NCBI GenBank assembly: GCA_949293185.1 | Contig: CASFCQ010000009.1 | Location: 1 to 43,179, forward strand | DNA length: 43,179 nt | From: an uncultured bacterium | GTDB taxonomy: Bacteria; Cyanobacteriota; Vampirovibrionia; Gastranaerophilales; Gastranaerophilaceae | Direction of reading: 5' to 3' | In this document: piece after piece, positions 16,935-24,348 of the stretch | Numbering within the stretch: position 1 is the first letter of the stretch | Layout of the letters: each line of letters opens with the position of its first letter | Program-made: the position numbers and the translations under genes | The notes under the pieces: generated by a model | Databases searched by the model: none | Told to the model about the DNA's origin: nothing | The model's input: the letters and a program-made list of their open reading frames with translations, nothing else

Positions 16935-18271
16935 TGACAGGCTCATTGTTAGGATTTATACTCGGATTGTTGGTTACATTGTTTAGCGGTTATTTTGCCG
17001 TATCAATAATATCAAGAGAGATGGAATTAAGATTCAGACTGCTGTTTGCGATTCCTCTCGGATTTGGTATAAATTCTGTCTTGTATTTTCTGTTTTTGTG
17101 TTTACATATCAACAGCTTTGACTGTTTTAAATGGTTTGAACTTGCGTTTGTTGTAGTGCTTGCTTTACTGTATTACAACGAGGAGAAACCTGATTTGAGC
17201 AAACATAAACTCAAAAAACTGTCTAACTGGTTTTATCTTTTGAATTTATACGCTGTTTTGATTTATTTTAAATATTTTATAAACAATCCGATGGGAAGCT
17301 GGGACGGCTTTAGAATATGGAATATAAAAGCTGAATTTTTGTTTTTAAACAACCCGCTGTGGCAGAATGTTTTTTCTCTGCCTCATTTTATGTCGCACAA
17401 CGATTATCCGATGATGCTTCCGGCTGCAACAGCAAGGCTTTGGAGCTATACGGGTGTTGAAAATTATGCAATAAATGCAACAATGGGTTTGTTCTTCACT
17501 TTTGGTCTTGTGTATCTTTTGTATCAGGCGATTGCTTATTTAAAAAGTGAAAAAGCTGCAATTGTTGTTACTTCTGTATTTATGATATTAGACATTTTTC
17601 TGGTAAACGGTGCAGCCCAATGTGCTGATATTCCTCTGGCATATATGTATTTGTGTGCAATAGTAAGTCTGTTTTTGTATTTCAGAAAAGAAAAATTTTC
17701 ATATATAGTGTTATCGATAATTTTTGCCGCATTGAGTGCCTGGACAAAAAATGAGGGCATGCTGTTTTTTGCTGTATATGCGTTTACAATTTTTGGATAT
17801 TTCTTTTTTACAAAAAAATACAAAAGGCTCGGTTTTACGCTATTGAGCGCAATTATTCCTTTAATACTGCTTGTTTTGTACAAAAATATGTCACATGCGG
17901 CTAACGACCTTATTGCAGGTTTTGTTGCATTGAAAACTTATAACTTTGCTCTCGATTTCAGCAGATATTTGATTATATTAAAAACTTTTGTAAAGATGTT
18001 TTTGCTGCGTTTTCCGCTTTTGATTGTGCTTTTACTGCTTTGTATCAAAGGGTTTAAAATAAAAGATGTTAATAAAACTCCCTTTATGCTTGCTTTGATT
18101 GTTTTTGTATTAGTTACGGCAGGATATTTTATGGTTTATCTTTTTTCACCGCATGATATAACCTGGCTTACGCAAAATTCTATGGACAGATTAATGCTGC
18201 AGATTTTGCCGATGGCATTGTTGCTGTTTGCGATTAACTTAAGAATAGGAAAACCTGACAGCAAGCATTAA
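16934..18271 (+). CDS. Multi-pass membrane protein, GT-C glycosyltransferase-like
   Basis: The 445 residues contain about ten or more hydrophobic segments. The pattern resembles lipid-phosphosugar-dependent GT-C glycosyltransferases (PMT/ArnT-like). It has an acidic early loop (MGSWDGFRIWNIKAEFL), a DYPMMLPAATA block, AQCADIPLAYMYL, and AWTKNEGML. The loop aspartate before the next helix is where this fold holds its catalytic acid, but I cannot name a sugar or acceptor. It is translationally coupled to the preceding small membrane protein. A large inverted repeat follows before the convergent cupin gene. Confidence 0.7.
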   Translation: MTGSLLGFILGLLVTLFSGYFAVSIISREMELRFRLLFAIPLGFGINSVLYFLFLCLHINSFDCFKWFELAFVVVLALLYYNEEKPDLSKHKLKKLSNWFYLLNLYAVLIYFKYFINNPMGSWDGFRIWNIKAEFLFLNNPLWQNVFSLPHFMSHNDYPMMLPAATARLWSYTGVENYAINATMGLFFTFGLVYLLYQAIAYLKSEKAAIVVTSVFMILDIFLVNGAAQCADIPLAYMYLCAIVSLFLYFRKEKFSYIVLSIIFAALSAWTKNEGMLFFAVYAFTIFGYFFFTKKYKRLGFTLLSAIIPLILLVLYKNMSHAANDLIAGFVALKTYNFALDFSRYLIILKTFVKMFLLRFPLLIVLLLLCIKGFKIKDVNKTPFMLALIVFVLVTAGYFMVYLFSPHDITWLTQNSMDRLMLQILPMALLLFAINLRIGKPDSKH

Positions 18272-18310
18272 TAGTTTGTTTGAGTTTGATATGTTTGTTA
18301 ATAATAAATA

Positions 18311-18360
18311 TTACTAATTCGCAGTCAGCCAATATATATTGACCGACTGCGGATTAGTAA
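18311..18360. repeat. 50-base near-perfect palindrome between convergent genes
   Basis: The two 25-base halves of 18311-18360 are inverted copies with three mismatched pairs, some of which become G-U pairs on one strand. The centre is AATATATATT. It lies between the convergent GT-C-like and cupin genes and ends 3 bases before the cupin stop. This placement suggests a bidirectional transcript end. There is no strong T-run on either side, so the terminator role is inferred from position and symmetry. Confidence 0.65.
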
Positions 18361-18363
18361 AGC

Positions 18364-18828
18364 TTAAACAATTTGAGCATCTGTAAGCGTAAACTGCTCA
18401 AGAGAGTTTTCTTTTGTTTGAATTACCATAAATATCATTTCTGTATCAGAAGTGTTTTCCATTGTGCGTATACCGTCAGGAGAGACTTTTAATACAGAGC
18501 CTTCTTCAATATTTATTTTTTCATCATCAATTTCAAATACACCGTTGCCTTTTAATACAATGTAGACTTCTTCATTTTGTTTGTGAGTGTGTTTAAAAGG
18601 AACTTTGTAACCGGCAGGTGCATAATTGAGTGATATTTCACAGCCGCTCAACCCCAGTAAATCGTGTAAAAACAGTTTTCCTTCGTTTTTCATGTTTAAT
18701 TCTTTGTTTTCCATAATATACTTGCCCAAATCAGTAAAGCTGCCTAAATCAACTTTTTTAAAATTTTTGCCTTCCGCAGCATTTTGCGGTTGTTTGGATT
18801 CTTTTGCAATTTCAAATTGTGTGTTCAT
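18364..18828 (-). CDS. Cupin-domain protein under MarR-type operator
   Basis: This 154-residue protein has a single cupin barrel in its second half. Motif 1 is H80-T-H82-x4-E87 followed by VYIVLKGNGVFEID, giving three likely metal ligands. In motif 2 the usual histidine is an arginine (PDGIRTMEN, R121), so metal binding may be altered or absent. It has no signal peptide. The ATG at 18828 is preceded by AAAGGAGA, a strong ribosome site. A 20-bp palindrome identical to the one in the marR promoter lies 23 bases upstream of the ATG, so it is very likely repressed by that MarR protein. Function as a small-molecule binder or isomerase is only a family-level guess. Confidence 0.85.
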   Translation of the reverse strand: MNTQFEIAKESKQPQNAAEGKNFKKVDLGSFTDLGKYIMENKELNMKNEGKLFLHDLLGLSGCEISLNYAPAGYKVPFKHTHKQNEEVYIVLKGNGVFEIDDEKINIEEGSVLKVSPDGIRTMENTSDTEMIFMVIQTKENSLEQFTLTDAQIV

Positions 18829-18850
18829 ATTTGTCTCCTTTCAATTTTTA

Positions 18851-18870
18851 ATAGTTAGATATCTAACTAT
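18851..18870. promoter_or_regulatory. MarR operator copy 2 (cupin promoter)
   Basis: ATAGTTAGATATCTAACTAT is a perfect 20-bp palindrome in the 56-base gap between the marR stop and the cupin start. It is identical to the copy at 19320-19339. On the minus strand a TTTACA element just upstream and AT-rich -10-like sequence overlapping the dyad make an internal promoter plausible. If so, the cupin gene can be controlled separately from marR. Confidence 0.85.
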
Positions 18871-18884
18871 TTGTGTAAAAAATT

Positions 18885-19310
18885 TTATTCTATATTGTTT
18901 CTTGTTTTTTCAAGAAGCGAAACAAAAGTCTTTATTTCTTCTTGAGAAAAATTTTTAAAAAATGTATCATTTAATTTTTGTGATATTTTTTCAAAAATAT
19001 CTTTGTATGATTGTCCGAGTGGTGTAAGTTTTATATACGTAATCCTGCTGTCTTGAGCCGATTTTTCTTTTTCTATAAGATTTAAAGCAATCAATTTATC
19101 AACAAGAACCGTTAGTGTAGCTTTTGTTCTGTGGATTTTTTGAGCAAGTTCTTTCATCGTGCATTTTTCACAGGTATAAAGTACAACCAGAATATCTCCG
19201 TGAGAAGGTACAACACCGTTGAGTCCTGCGGCTTCCAGTTCTTGTACTATAAACCTGTTAGCTGCTTCTTTTATTCTTGAGATTAAATATATTGCATTGT
19301 TATATTTCAT
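18885..19310 (-). CDS. MarR-family transcriptional regulator
   Basis: This 141-residue winged-helix regulator has the MarR helix-turn-helix (CTMKELAQKIHRTKATLTVLVDKLIALNLIEKE). The wing follows with the SAQDSRITYIKLTPLG signature (D-x-R). Flanking N- and C-terminal helices provide the dimer interface. C48 and C51 in VVLYTCEKCTMKE form a CxxC pair that might sense oxidants or metal; this is inference. The ATG at 19310 is 7 bases past a consensus -10, which predicts a leaderless or nearly leaderless mRNA. The identical palindromes at 19320-19339 and 18851-18870 are its probable operators, giving autorepression and control of the downstream cupin gene. Confidence 0.92.
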   Translation of the reverse strand: MKYNNAIYLISRIKEAANRFIVQELEAAGLNGVVPSHGDILVVLYTCEKCTMKELAQKIHRTKATLTVLVDKLIALNLIEKEKSAQDSRITYIKLTPLGQSYKDIFEKISQKLNDTFFKNFSQEEIKTFVSLLEKTRNNIE

Positions 19311-19316
19311 AATTTT

Positions 19317-19345
19317 ATTATAGTTAGATATCTAACTATTGTCAA
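19317..19345 (-). promoter_or_regulatory. Consensus sigma-70 promoter with operator in spacer, for marR
   Basis: Reading the minus strand, TTGACA (19345-19340) is followed by a 17-base spacer and TATAAT (19322-19317): both hexamers are full consensus at ideal spacing. The spacer is essentially the palindrome ATAGTTAGATATCTAACTAT at 19320-19339, so a bound repressor would block polymerase directly. The expected transcription start falls at or within a base or two of the marR ATG. Confidence 0.9.
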
Positions 19346-19403
19346 CATGTATTATATATACTATATAATTATTTCAAATACTTAAAACCGGAGGAAAATT
19401 GCT

Positions 19404-20051
19404 ATGTTAAAGAAATTTGCTGTAGTTTTAGCTTTTATGCTCTGTTGCAATACTGTATATGCTTATAATTTCAGCAATAAATTTTCAAATAGTATAAAAA
19501 TACAGGACGAAATAAGCTACTGCCCGCAGCAAAATATATGGTCAAGAGAGATTAAAAATGACTGTTACACTTTCACAAAATACATGACATCCGGTACCGG
19601 AGGTTTTTCAGAATATGAATACAATCACACAAAAATCCCTGCCAATTCAACTTTTGAATTTATATATGACGACAGGTTAATAGGCTATAACCACCATACT
19701 TTAAAATTTTTCGAAATGACTTATGACGGTCAAAAATTTAGTGGAAAAGAATTATCAACGGACGAGTTGAAAGAATTTTTTCCTGACGTGGAATTTGTAA
19801 AAATCTCGGAATTTAAAAACAATGAAATCACTTTATACAAGCCTTTATTTTCCAAAAAGAATTATCTGCTTGTAAATGATACGGACAAGGACTTTTACAA
19901 ATACTTTTTTGAAAACTATAAAAACGAAAAAACACTGTTCAGGGCATTATTCTCAACAATACGCCCGAGAACCTTCATATATTCTCACTTCGGAAGCAGG
20001 GGCAAATTGTATCCGGCATTATTTATACATATAAAAACAAGTTTTATATAA
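19404..20051 (+). CDS. Secreted hypothetical protein
   Basis: I do not recognise this 215-residue protein. Residues 1-20 are a signal peptide (MLKKFAVVLAFMLCCNTVYA), and the mature part is aromatic- and lysine-rich with no evident catalytic motif. The cysteine pair lies inside the signal region and does not form a clear lipobox. The ribosome site GGAGGA is strong, 8-9 bases before the ATG at 19404. It diverges from marR, but the MarR dyad overlaps the marR promoter and sits about 65 bases from this start. Shared control is possible and not shown. A good terminator follows. Confidence 0.7.
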   Translation: MLKKFAVVLAFMLCCNTVYAYNFSNKFSNSIKIQDEISYCPQQNIWSREIKNDCYTFTKYMTSGTGGFSEYEYNHTKIPANSTFEFIYDDRLIGYNHHTLKFFEMTYDGQKFSGKELSTDELKEFFPDVEFVKISEFKNNEITLYKPLFSKKNYLLVNDTDKDFYKYFFENYKNEKTLFRALFSTIRPRTFIYSHFGSRGKLYPALFIHIKTSFI

Positions 20052-20074
20052 AAAAATAAAGTCATTTTGTCGTG

Positions 20075-20120
20075 AAAATTACCGCTTTTGTTGACAATAA
20101 AACAATTAGCGGTAATTTTT
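20075..20120 (+). terminator. Rho-independent terminator
   Basis: AAAATTACCGCT at 20075-20086 pairs perfectly with AGCGGTAATTTT at 20108-20119. Inside the loop, TTGTT and AACAA can extend the stem. A T-rich tail follows on the plus strand. It lies 24 bases after the stop of the secreted protein at 19404-20051. Confidence 0.9.
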
Positions 20121-20205
20121 ATTATTTGTAAAAAAATATAACTTTATGCCTCATAATTAAGCAAATATGAATTCCTGTTTGATTTTATACAGGTGTGTAT
20201 AAATT

Positions 20206-21078
20206 ATGTTGAATATAAGTTTACTTAAAAATTGCATAATAAAGCCGCCATTACAGATGCCGAACAGATTTGTAAACATACGTTCGACAGTTAATCCTTA
20301 TGAATTTAAATACAAACCCGAACCCTTTAAAGATTCCTTTGAATTTATTGCCAAAGGTGCACAAGGCAGTGTATACAGAATTTTGAATACAAACTATGCA
20401 ATAAAAGTTAAAAACAATGCAGACTTAAAAAGAGTTTTTTCTAAACCACTCAATTTGAACATAAGTGAATCTGACAGGATAAACCACATCAAAGCCAAAA
20501 TCGGAGATGATATCGAAATAATGTACTTTGTTCCGGGTGAACAAATAAAAAATCAATTCACCCAGAGAGAATTTAAACAGGAAAAAATTACCGACTATTT
20601 AAAATACATATACAATGCCTCTTTAAACAATATGCGCCATGATATAGGCGGTAAAAATACACTGTTTGACAAAGCTACAGGACAGCTGACACCGATTGAT
20701 TTTTACCCGAACAAACCCGGATACAAACACTTTATAATCAATGATGCATTTATTCAGCTTTATGGCAGCACAAAAAATGCAAAAGAAGCAGAATCACTTT
20801 TGAGCAAAATTACTGTTAGCTTTCTGGAACTTTTAAAAACAGATGCAATCAACAAAAAAGGTTTATGCAATATTGATACAGGACTAAAAACCCTTAAAGA
20901 TATAACATTGACAAATCCTCAGTACAAAGATGCACAACTTTTTGTATATGCTTTAGAAAAAAGACTTAAAGACATAATCCAGCAAAAAAACATGATTGGC
21001 ATATTTCCGGATGCACAAAAGACACTGCTGACGCAAATTGAAAAATTGGAACAAGAATTACAAAGAAAAATAATTTAA
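20206..21078 (+). CDS. Small protein-kinase-like fold protein
   Basis: This 290-residue protein carries the ordered motif set of the protein-kinase-like fold. A glycine-rich loop AKGAQGSVY is at 49-57, with the VAIK-type lysine K67 in YAIKVK. A hinge-like stretch MYFVPGEQI follows. The catalytic loop is R144-H145-D146-x4-N151 (RHDIGGKNTLFD), and a DFG-equivalent is D165-F166-Y167. All residues for ATP and metal binding are thus present. The C-lobe is short and the last 60 residues are coiled-coil-like. The target is unknown: it could phosphorylate protein, a small molecule or an antibiotic. There is no signal peptide; the first 45 residues are basic and probably disordered. AGGTG lies about 10 bases before the ATG. 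Confidence 0.7.
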   Translation: MLNISLLKNCIIKPPLQMPNRFVNIRSTVNPYEFKYKPEPFKDSFEFIAKGAQGSVYRILNTNYAIKVKNNADLKRVFSKPLNLNISESDRINHIKAKIGDDIEIMYFVPGEQIKNQFTQREFKQEKITDYLKYIYNASLNNMRHDIGGKNTLFDKATGQLTPIDFYPNKPGYKHFIINDAFIQLYGSTKNAKEAESLLSKITVSFLELLKTDAINKKGLCNIDTGLKTLKDITLTNPQYKDAQLFVYALEKRLKDIIQQKNMIGIFPDAQKTLLTQIEKLEQELQRKII

Positions 21079-22040
21079 AACATCGAATTAAATTTGTCGC
21101 AAATATACTGTGCCGAATAATCTCTGTCTATTACAACAGATTTGTAAAGAAAATCTCTTGGTGCCCATCTTGCTATCATATCTGTTTTATAAAAAACAGC
21201 TGCAACAGGTGTTCCGACTGCACAAGCAAGGTGCATTGTACCTGTGTCTACACTTATCAGACCTTTACAAATTTGTAATACACCGGCGAGCTGATTTATG
21301 GTAGTTTTGTCAGTTAAATCAACAAAATTTGTACAGCCGGACTGTTTCATACTATCAGTATAGATTTTTGCCTCTTCACCTGCACCGACATATATAACAA
21401 CTTTGCCTGCATTGGTAAGTTTTTCAACTATTTCCGTTGCTGTTTGCACAGGCATGTCTTTTTCTTTGTTTTTACTTGTTGTACAAAGTGCAACAAGTTC
21501 CTTGCCTTTATATTCATTGCTAAATTTTTCAATAAATGCATCGTTCTCAACATTAGGAATATATTTTATCGGCACTACATCGGATTTTTTACCGGTAAGT
21601 GCTTTAATAAAATTTCCGTTAATATCCTGCATGCTCTGGTAATCATCAAAATCAAAAAAGTTTTTTGTCAAAAGATATTTTGTAATATTTTTTGAACCGG
21701 AAAATATATTTTTAGCGCCTAAGAAATAAGAAAGTATAATACCTCTGTCATTGCCGTAAATTACAAAAGCTGTGTCTATTTTATTACGATACGGGCAATT
21801 GTGTATAAATCTCAGCAGTCCCAAAAATCCGCTGTGATTACCTCTTTTATCCATACAGATAACATCATCAACATAAAGTTGATATTTTGCTGCGTCATAG
21901 AACGGTTTGTTTACACAAAATACGATTTTAGAATCCGGATAGTTCTTTTTTATATTCTGGCATAGCGCATTTGTTAAAAGTATATCTCCGAAAAATGATA
22001 AATTTATTATTAAAAATATTTTTTTCTCACTCTCCAACAT
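21075..22040 (-). CDS. Glycosyltransferase family 9 (heptosyltransferase-like)
   Basis: GT9 enzymes transfer heptose or related sugars in cell-surface glycan assembly. The 321-residue protein shows the N-terminal LIINLSFFGDILLTNALCQNI motif, where the usual acceptor-side aspartate is D in FGDI. The C-terminal nucleotide-sugar motif is SVDTGTMHLACAVGTPVAAVF. I use the ATG at 22040. The frame runs up to a TTG at 22076 inside the upstream regulator, but neither has a convincing ribosome site. Its end overlaps the stop of the convergent kinase-like gene by 4 bases. Confidence 0.88.
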   Translation of the reverse strand: MLESEKKIFLIINLSFFGDILLTNALCQNIKKNYPDSKIVFCVNKPFYDAAKYQLYVDDVICMDKRGNHSGFLGLLRFIHNCPYRNKIDTAFVIYGNDRGIILSYFLGAKNIFSGSKNITKYLLTKNFFDFDDYQSMQDINGNFIKALTGKKSDVVPIKYIPNVENDAFIEKFSNEYKGKELVALCTTSKNKEKDMPVQTATEIVEKLTNAGKVVIYVGAGEEAKIYTDSMKQSGCTNFVDLTDKTTINQLAGVLQICKGLISVDTGTMHLACAVGTPVAAVFYKTDMIARWAPRDFLYKSVVIDRDYSAQYICDKFNSMF

Positions 22041-22065
22041 AAATAAAATATTAAGGTGCTCAAGA

Positions 22066-22437
22066 CTATTTATCAAGATTTGCGCTATTTTGCTTTTTAG
22101 CTTTTAAACGGCAATATTCCTTATAAGCGCTGCCCCATTGTGCCATCGGCTCAATAACCGCTCCAAGTGAATAACCTATGTCAGTCAGCGTGTATTCAAC
22201 ACGCGGCGGCACTTCCGGAAAAACTTTTCTTTCCACAAGCCCGTCGTCTTCCATCTCTCTTAGGTTTGCAGCAAGTGATTTCTGCGAAGCACCTGTTGCC
22301 TTTTTTAATGCGCTAAAGCGTTTTGTCCCTGAGAGTAAATCTCTTATAATGAAAACTTTCCATTTGTTTCCAATCAATTCCCAGACAGTTTCAATAGGGC
22401 AGTCAGGCATGTTTTTTATGTCTTTTATTTCGTTCAT
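22066..22437 (-). CDS. HxlR-family transcriptional regulator
   Basis: This 123-residue HxlR-type winged helix protein has the family start CPIETVWELIGNKWKVFIIRDLLSGTKRF. The recognition helix region follows (LKKATGASQKSLAANLREMEDDGLVERKVFPEVPPRVEYTLTDIG). The N-terminal Cys of CPIE is the residue used for redox or electrophile sensing in several members. The ATG at 22437 is chosen because GGA lies about 8 bases upstream; a TTG at 22455 is less likely. It is embedded between a GT-C gene and a GT9 gene in the same direction. A possible extended -10 (TGC-TATAAA, 22487-22479) precedes it. Confidence 0.92.
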   Translation of the reverse strand: MNEIKDIKNMPDCPIETVWELIGNKWKVFIIRDLLSGTKRFSALKKATGASQKSLAANLREMEDDGLVERKVFPEVPPRVEYTLTDIGYSLGAVIEPMAQWGSAYKEYCRLKAKKQNSANLDK

Positions 22438-22453
22438 AAGCTTTGTCCGCTTC

Positions 22454-22501
22454 AATAGTTTCTATATTACACTTATATTTTATAGCATACTACAAACTAT
22501 T
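22454..22501. promoter_or_regulatory. Candidate HxlR promoter flanked by inverted arms
   Basis: Eight-base arms AATAGTTT (22454-22461) and AAACTATT (22494-22501) flank an extended -10 on the minus strand (TGC-TATAAA at 22487-22479). The layout suggests an autoregulatory site for the HxlR protein. The arms are AT-rich and 32 bases apart, so this is a weak call. Confidence 0.4.
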
Positions 22502-24284
22502 TTGCGGTGTGGTTATACCTGTAAAGTGTAAAACCAAGAGGACCTGCGGTTTCATATACAGGAGTGTAATCCGATTTTATAAAATCACACACATTCCTTG
22601 TATAAGAGCAGAATGCTCCTTTTTGATAAACTGAATACAAAAGCTCATTTAACAAGAAATAATCAGGCGGATTCTTTTTAAAGTCTTTTAAGATTTTTTC
22701 TTTGCCAAAAATTTCTACGTTCCCGGGAATAAGGTAATAATATCTGTTATCGGTATCACGTTCCGCCAGAAAATTAATTATTGCACCTTCCGGTATAGTC
22801 ACTACCTTGGCATCTTTTGCCGTGTTATTTCTAATATATTCTATTAACTCGTTTTGCTTGCCGTAAAGATTGCGCATATATATCAACCCTCTTGGCTGTT
22901 TTACAAAAGTAAGTTTTGCCTCGCCTATTCTGTACATAGTCATAATGAAAAATGCTATTATAACAGCAACGCAAAGATTTTTTATAGTAGCGGCAAATAC
23001 GTCTTTATCAATAAATTTGAATGCCTTTGGTATATAGCAAACAAAAAATATAACAAACGGCATAAATAATGCCGCAAGGTTAAAAGTTCCGTAACAGGTT
23101 ATGTATATTGTAAAAAATCCTTTTAGCGAAACAAGAACGGATGATATTGTCAAAAACAAAAACATTTTATCCTGCATATCAATTTTTGATATATCAAATT
23201 TGTTTTTGTATAAGGAATACAGGCAATATCCGCTGATAACAATCAATACAGGCAATACAACCAGACCTACCCAGCTGAATATTCCGGCATATATGTCATA
23301 CATCGGTTGATAGTTTTTTATAATTACAGCCAGCGAAGCGGCAATTATAAAAGTATTAGCTCCAATTAACAAAAATTTGTTATCCGAATGTTTTTTACAC
23401 AAAAAGTTTATGCCGTACAAAACCAATCCGAACGGTATCGCTGTTTTTAGCATTGCAATGAGAAATTTCATATCAAGCAAAATCAGACGGAGATTAAAAT
23501 ATAATCCGTAGTTGTAATAAAAATAATTTGTCGCGGGAGCGTTGATTAGCTTCTTTATTAATACAGCCGCATCTAACAAATCTTTTATACTCATTCCCTG
23601 TATAAACAATACACCGAAGGATATTACAGGCATGAGCATAAATGCCGCGGTGCAATAAAGGTATTGTTTCCAGTTTTTCTTTGCAAAAAACGGCAAACAA
23701 ACAAATATAAAAGCAAAATACGGTACATACTCTATTTTGTTGGCAAAAGCAAACCCTGCAAATAAAAATGATAATGTTAAATACAGATTCTTTTTATCTC
23801 TTATATAAAACAATATTGCAAGAAGTGAAAGCAAAAATCCCGACAACGCATATATTGCATTATATGAATATACAAATATAAAATTAAAGAAATTTTTGGA
23901 ATATACGCACACAAACAGTGTTAAACCAGCAATACACAATGCTGTCTTTTTATCCACAAAAAGCTTGCTTATAAAAAATGTGCTGATAAGTATTACAAGC
24001 GAGTTTAAGAATCCCATAAAATACAGGGTAGACAGCTTTACGCCTAAAATTGCATAAGCAATTGCATTTATCTGATATCCCAAAGGACCGTATACGTTAA
24101 ATATATCTTTGTATAATACCTGTCCCTTTAATACCTGCCACGGTAAATATGCCTCTCTGCCGACGTCAATCAGATATAAATCATATTTTGCATAAAGCAA
24201 AATATACAGTATTAATGAAACAATAAAAATTATACCTACTTCTTTTAAGCAAAATTTATTTGCAAACTCTTTAAACTTTTCCAT
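22497..24284 (-). CDS. GT-C membrane glycosyltransferase (ArnT/PMT-like)
   Basis: This 595-residue multi-pass membrane protein has the typical first extracytoplasmic loop of GT39/ArnT-like enzymes: YDLYLIDVGREAYLPWQVLKGQ, then LYKDIFNVYGPLGY. The D and E of DVGRE are the likely catalytic and metal-binding acids. About 11 hydrophobic segments follow. A soluble C-terminal domain (from about residue 465: RGLIYMRNLYGKQNELIEYIRNNT) is also typical. It presumably transfers a sugar from a polyprenyl-phosphate donor outside the membrane. An ATG at 24302 exists, but the ATG at 24284 has GGAGA about 11 bases upstream. It diverges from the GT2 gene that could make its lipid-linked donor. Confidence 0.85.
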   Translation of the reverse strand: MEKFKEFANKFCLKEVGIIFIVSLILYILLYAKYDLYLIDVGREAYLPWQVLKGQVLYKDIFNVYGPLGYQINAIAYAILGVKLSTLYFMGFLNSLVILISTFFISKLFVDKKTALCIAGLTLFVCVYSKNFFNFIFVYSYNAIYALSGFLLSLLAILFYIRDKKNLYLTLSFLFAGFAFANKIEYVPYFAFIFVCLPFFAKKNWKQYLYCTAAFMLMPVISFGVLFIQGMSIKDLLDAAVLIKKLINAPATNYFYYNYGLYFNLRLILLDMKFLIAMLKTAIPFGLVLYGINFLCKKHSDNKFLLIGANTFIIAASLAVIIKNYQPMYDIYAGIFSWVGLVVLPVLIVISGYCLYSLYKNKFDISKIDMQDKMFLFLTISSVLVSLKGFFTIYITCYGTFNLAALFMPFVIFFVCYIPKAFKFIDKDVFAATIKNLCVAVIIAFFIMTMYRIGEAKLTFVKQPRGLIYMRNLYGKQNELIEYIRNNTAKDAKVVTIPEGAIINFLAERDTDNRYYYLIPGNVEIFGKEKILKDFKKNPPDYFLLNELLYSVYQKGAFCSYTRNVCDFIKSDYTPVYETAGPLGFTLYRYNHTAK

Positions 24285-24289
24285 AAAAA

Positions 24290-24318
24290 TTGTAATCTCC
24301 ATTAATTTTGATTATACT
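24290..24318 (+). promoter_or_regulatory. Divergent promoters sharing one -10 region
   Basis: On the plus strand TTGTAA (24290-24295), a 17-base spacer and TATACT (24313-24318) form a promoter for the GT2 gene. On the minus strand TATAAT (24316-24311) occupies the same bases and would serve the GT-C gene, though no good minus -35 is visible. Only one polymerase could occupy the element at a time. Confidence 0.65.
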
Positions 24319-24348
24319 ATGAACAACAACTTAAGGGGATTAAGAAAA

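Noticed and set aside
22041-22076. TTG start for the GT9 gene inside the HxlR gene
   Set aside because: No ribosome site and extra N-terminal residues not typical of GT9; the ATG at 22040 is preferred, though the evidence is not strong.
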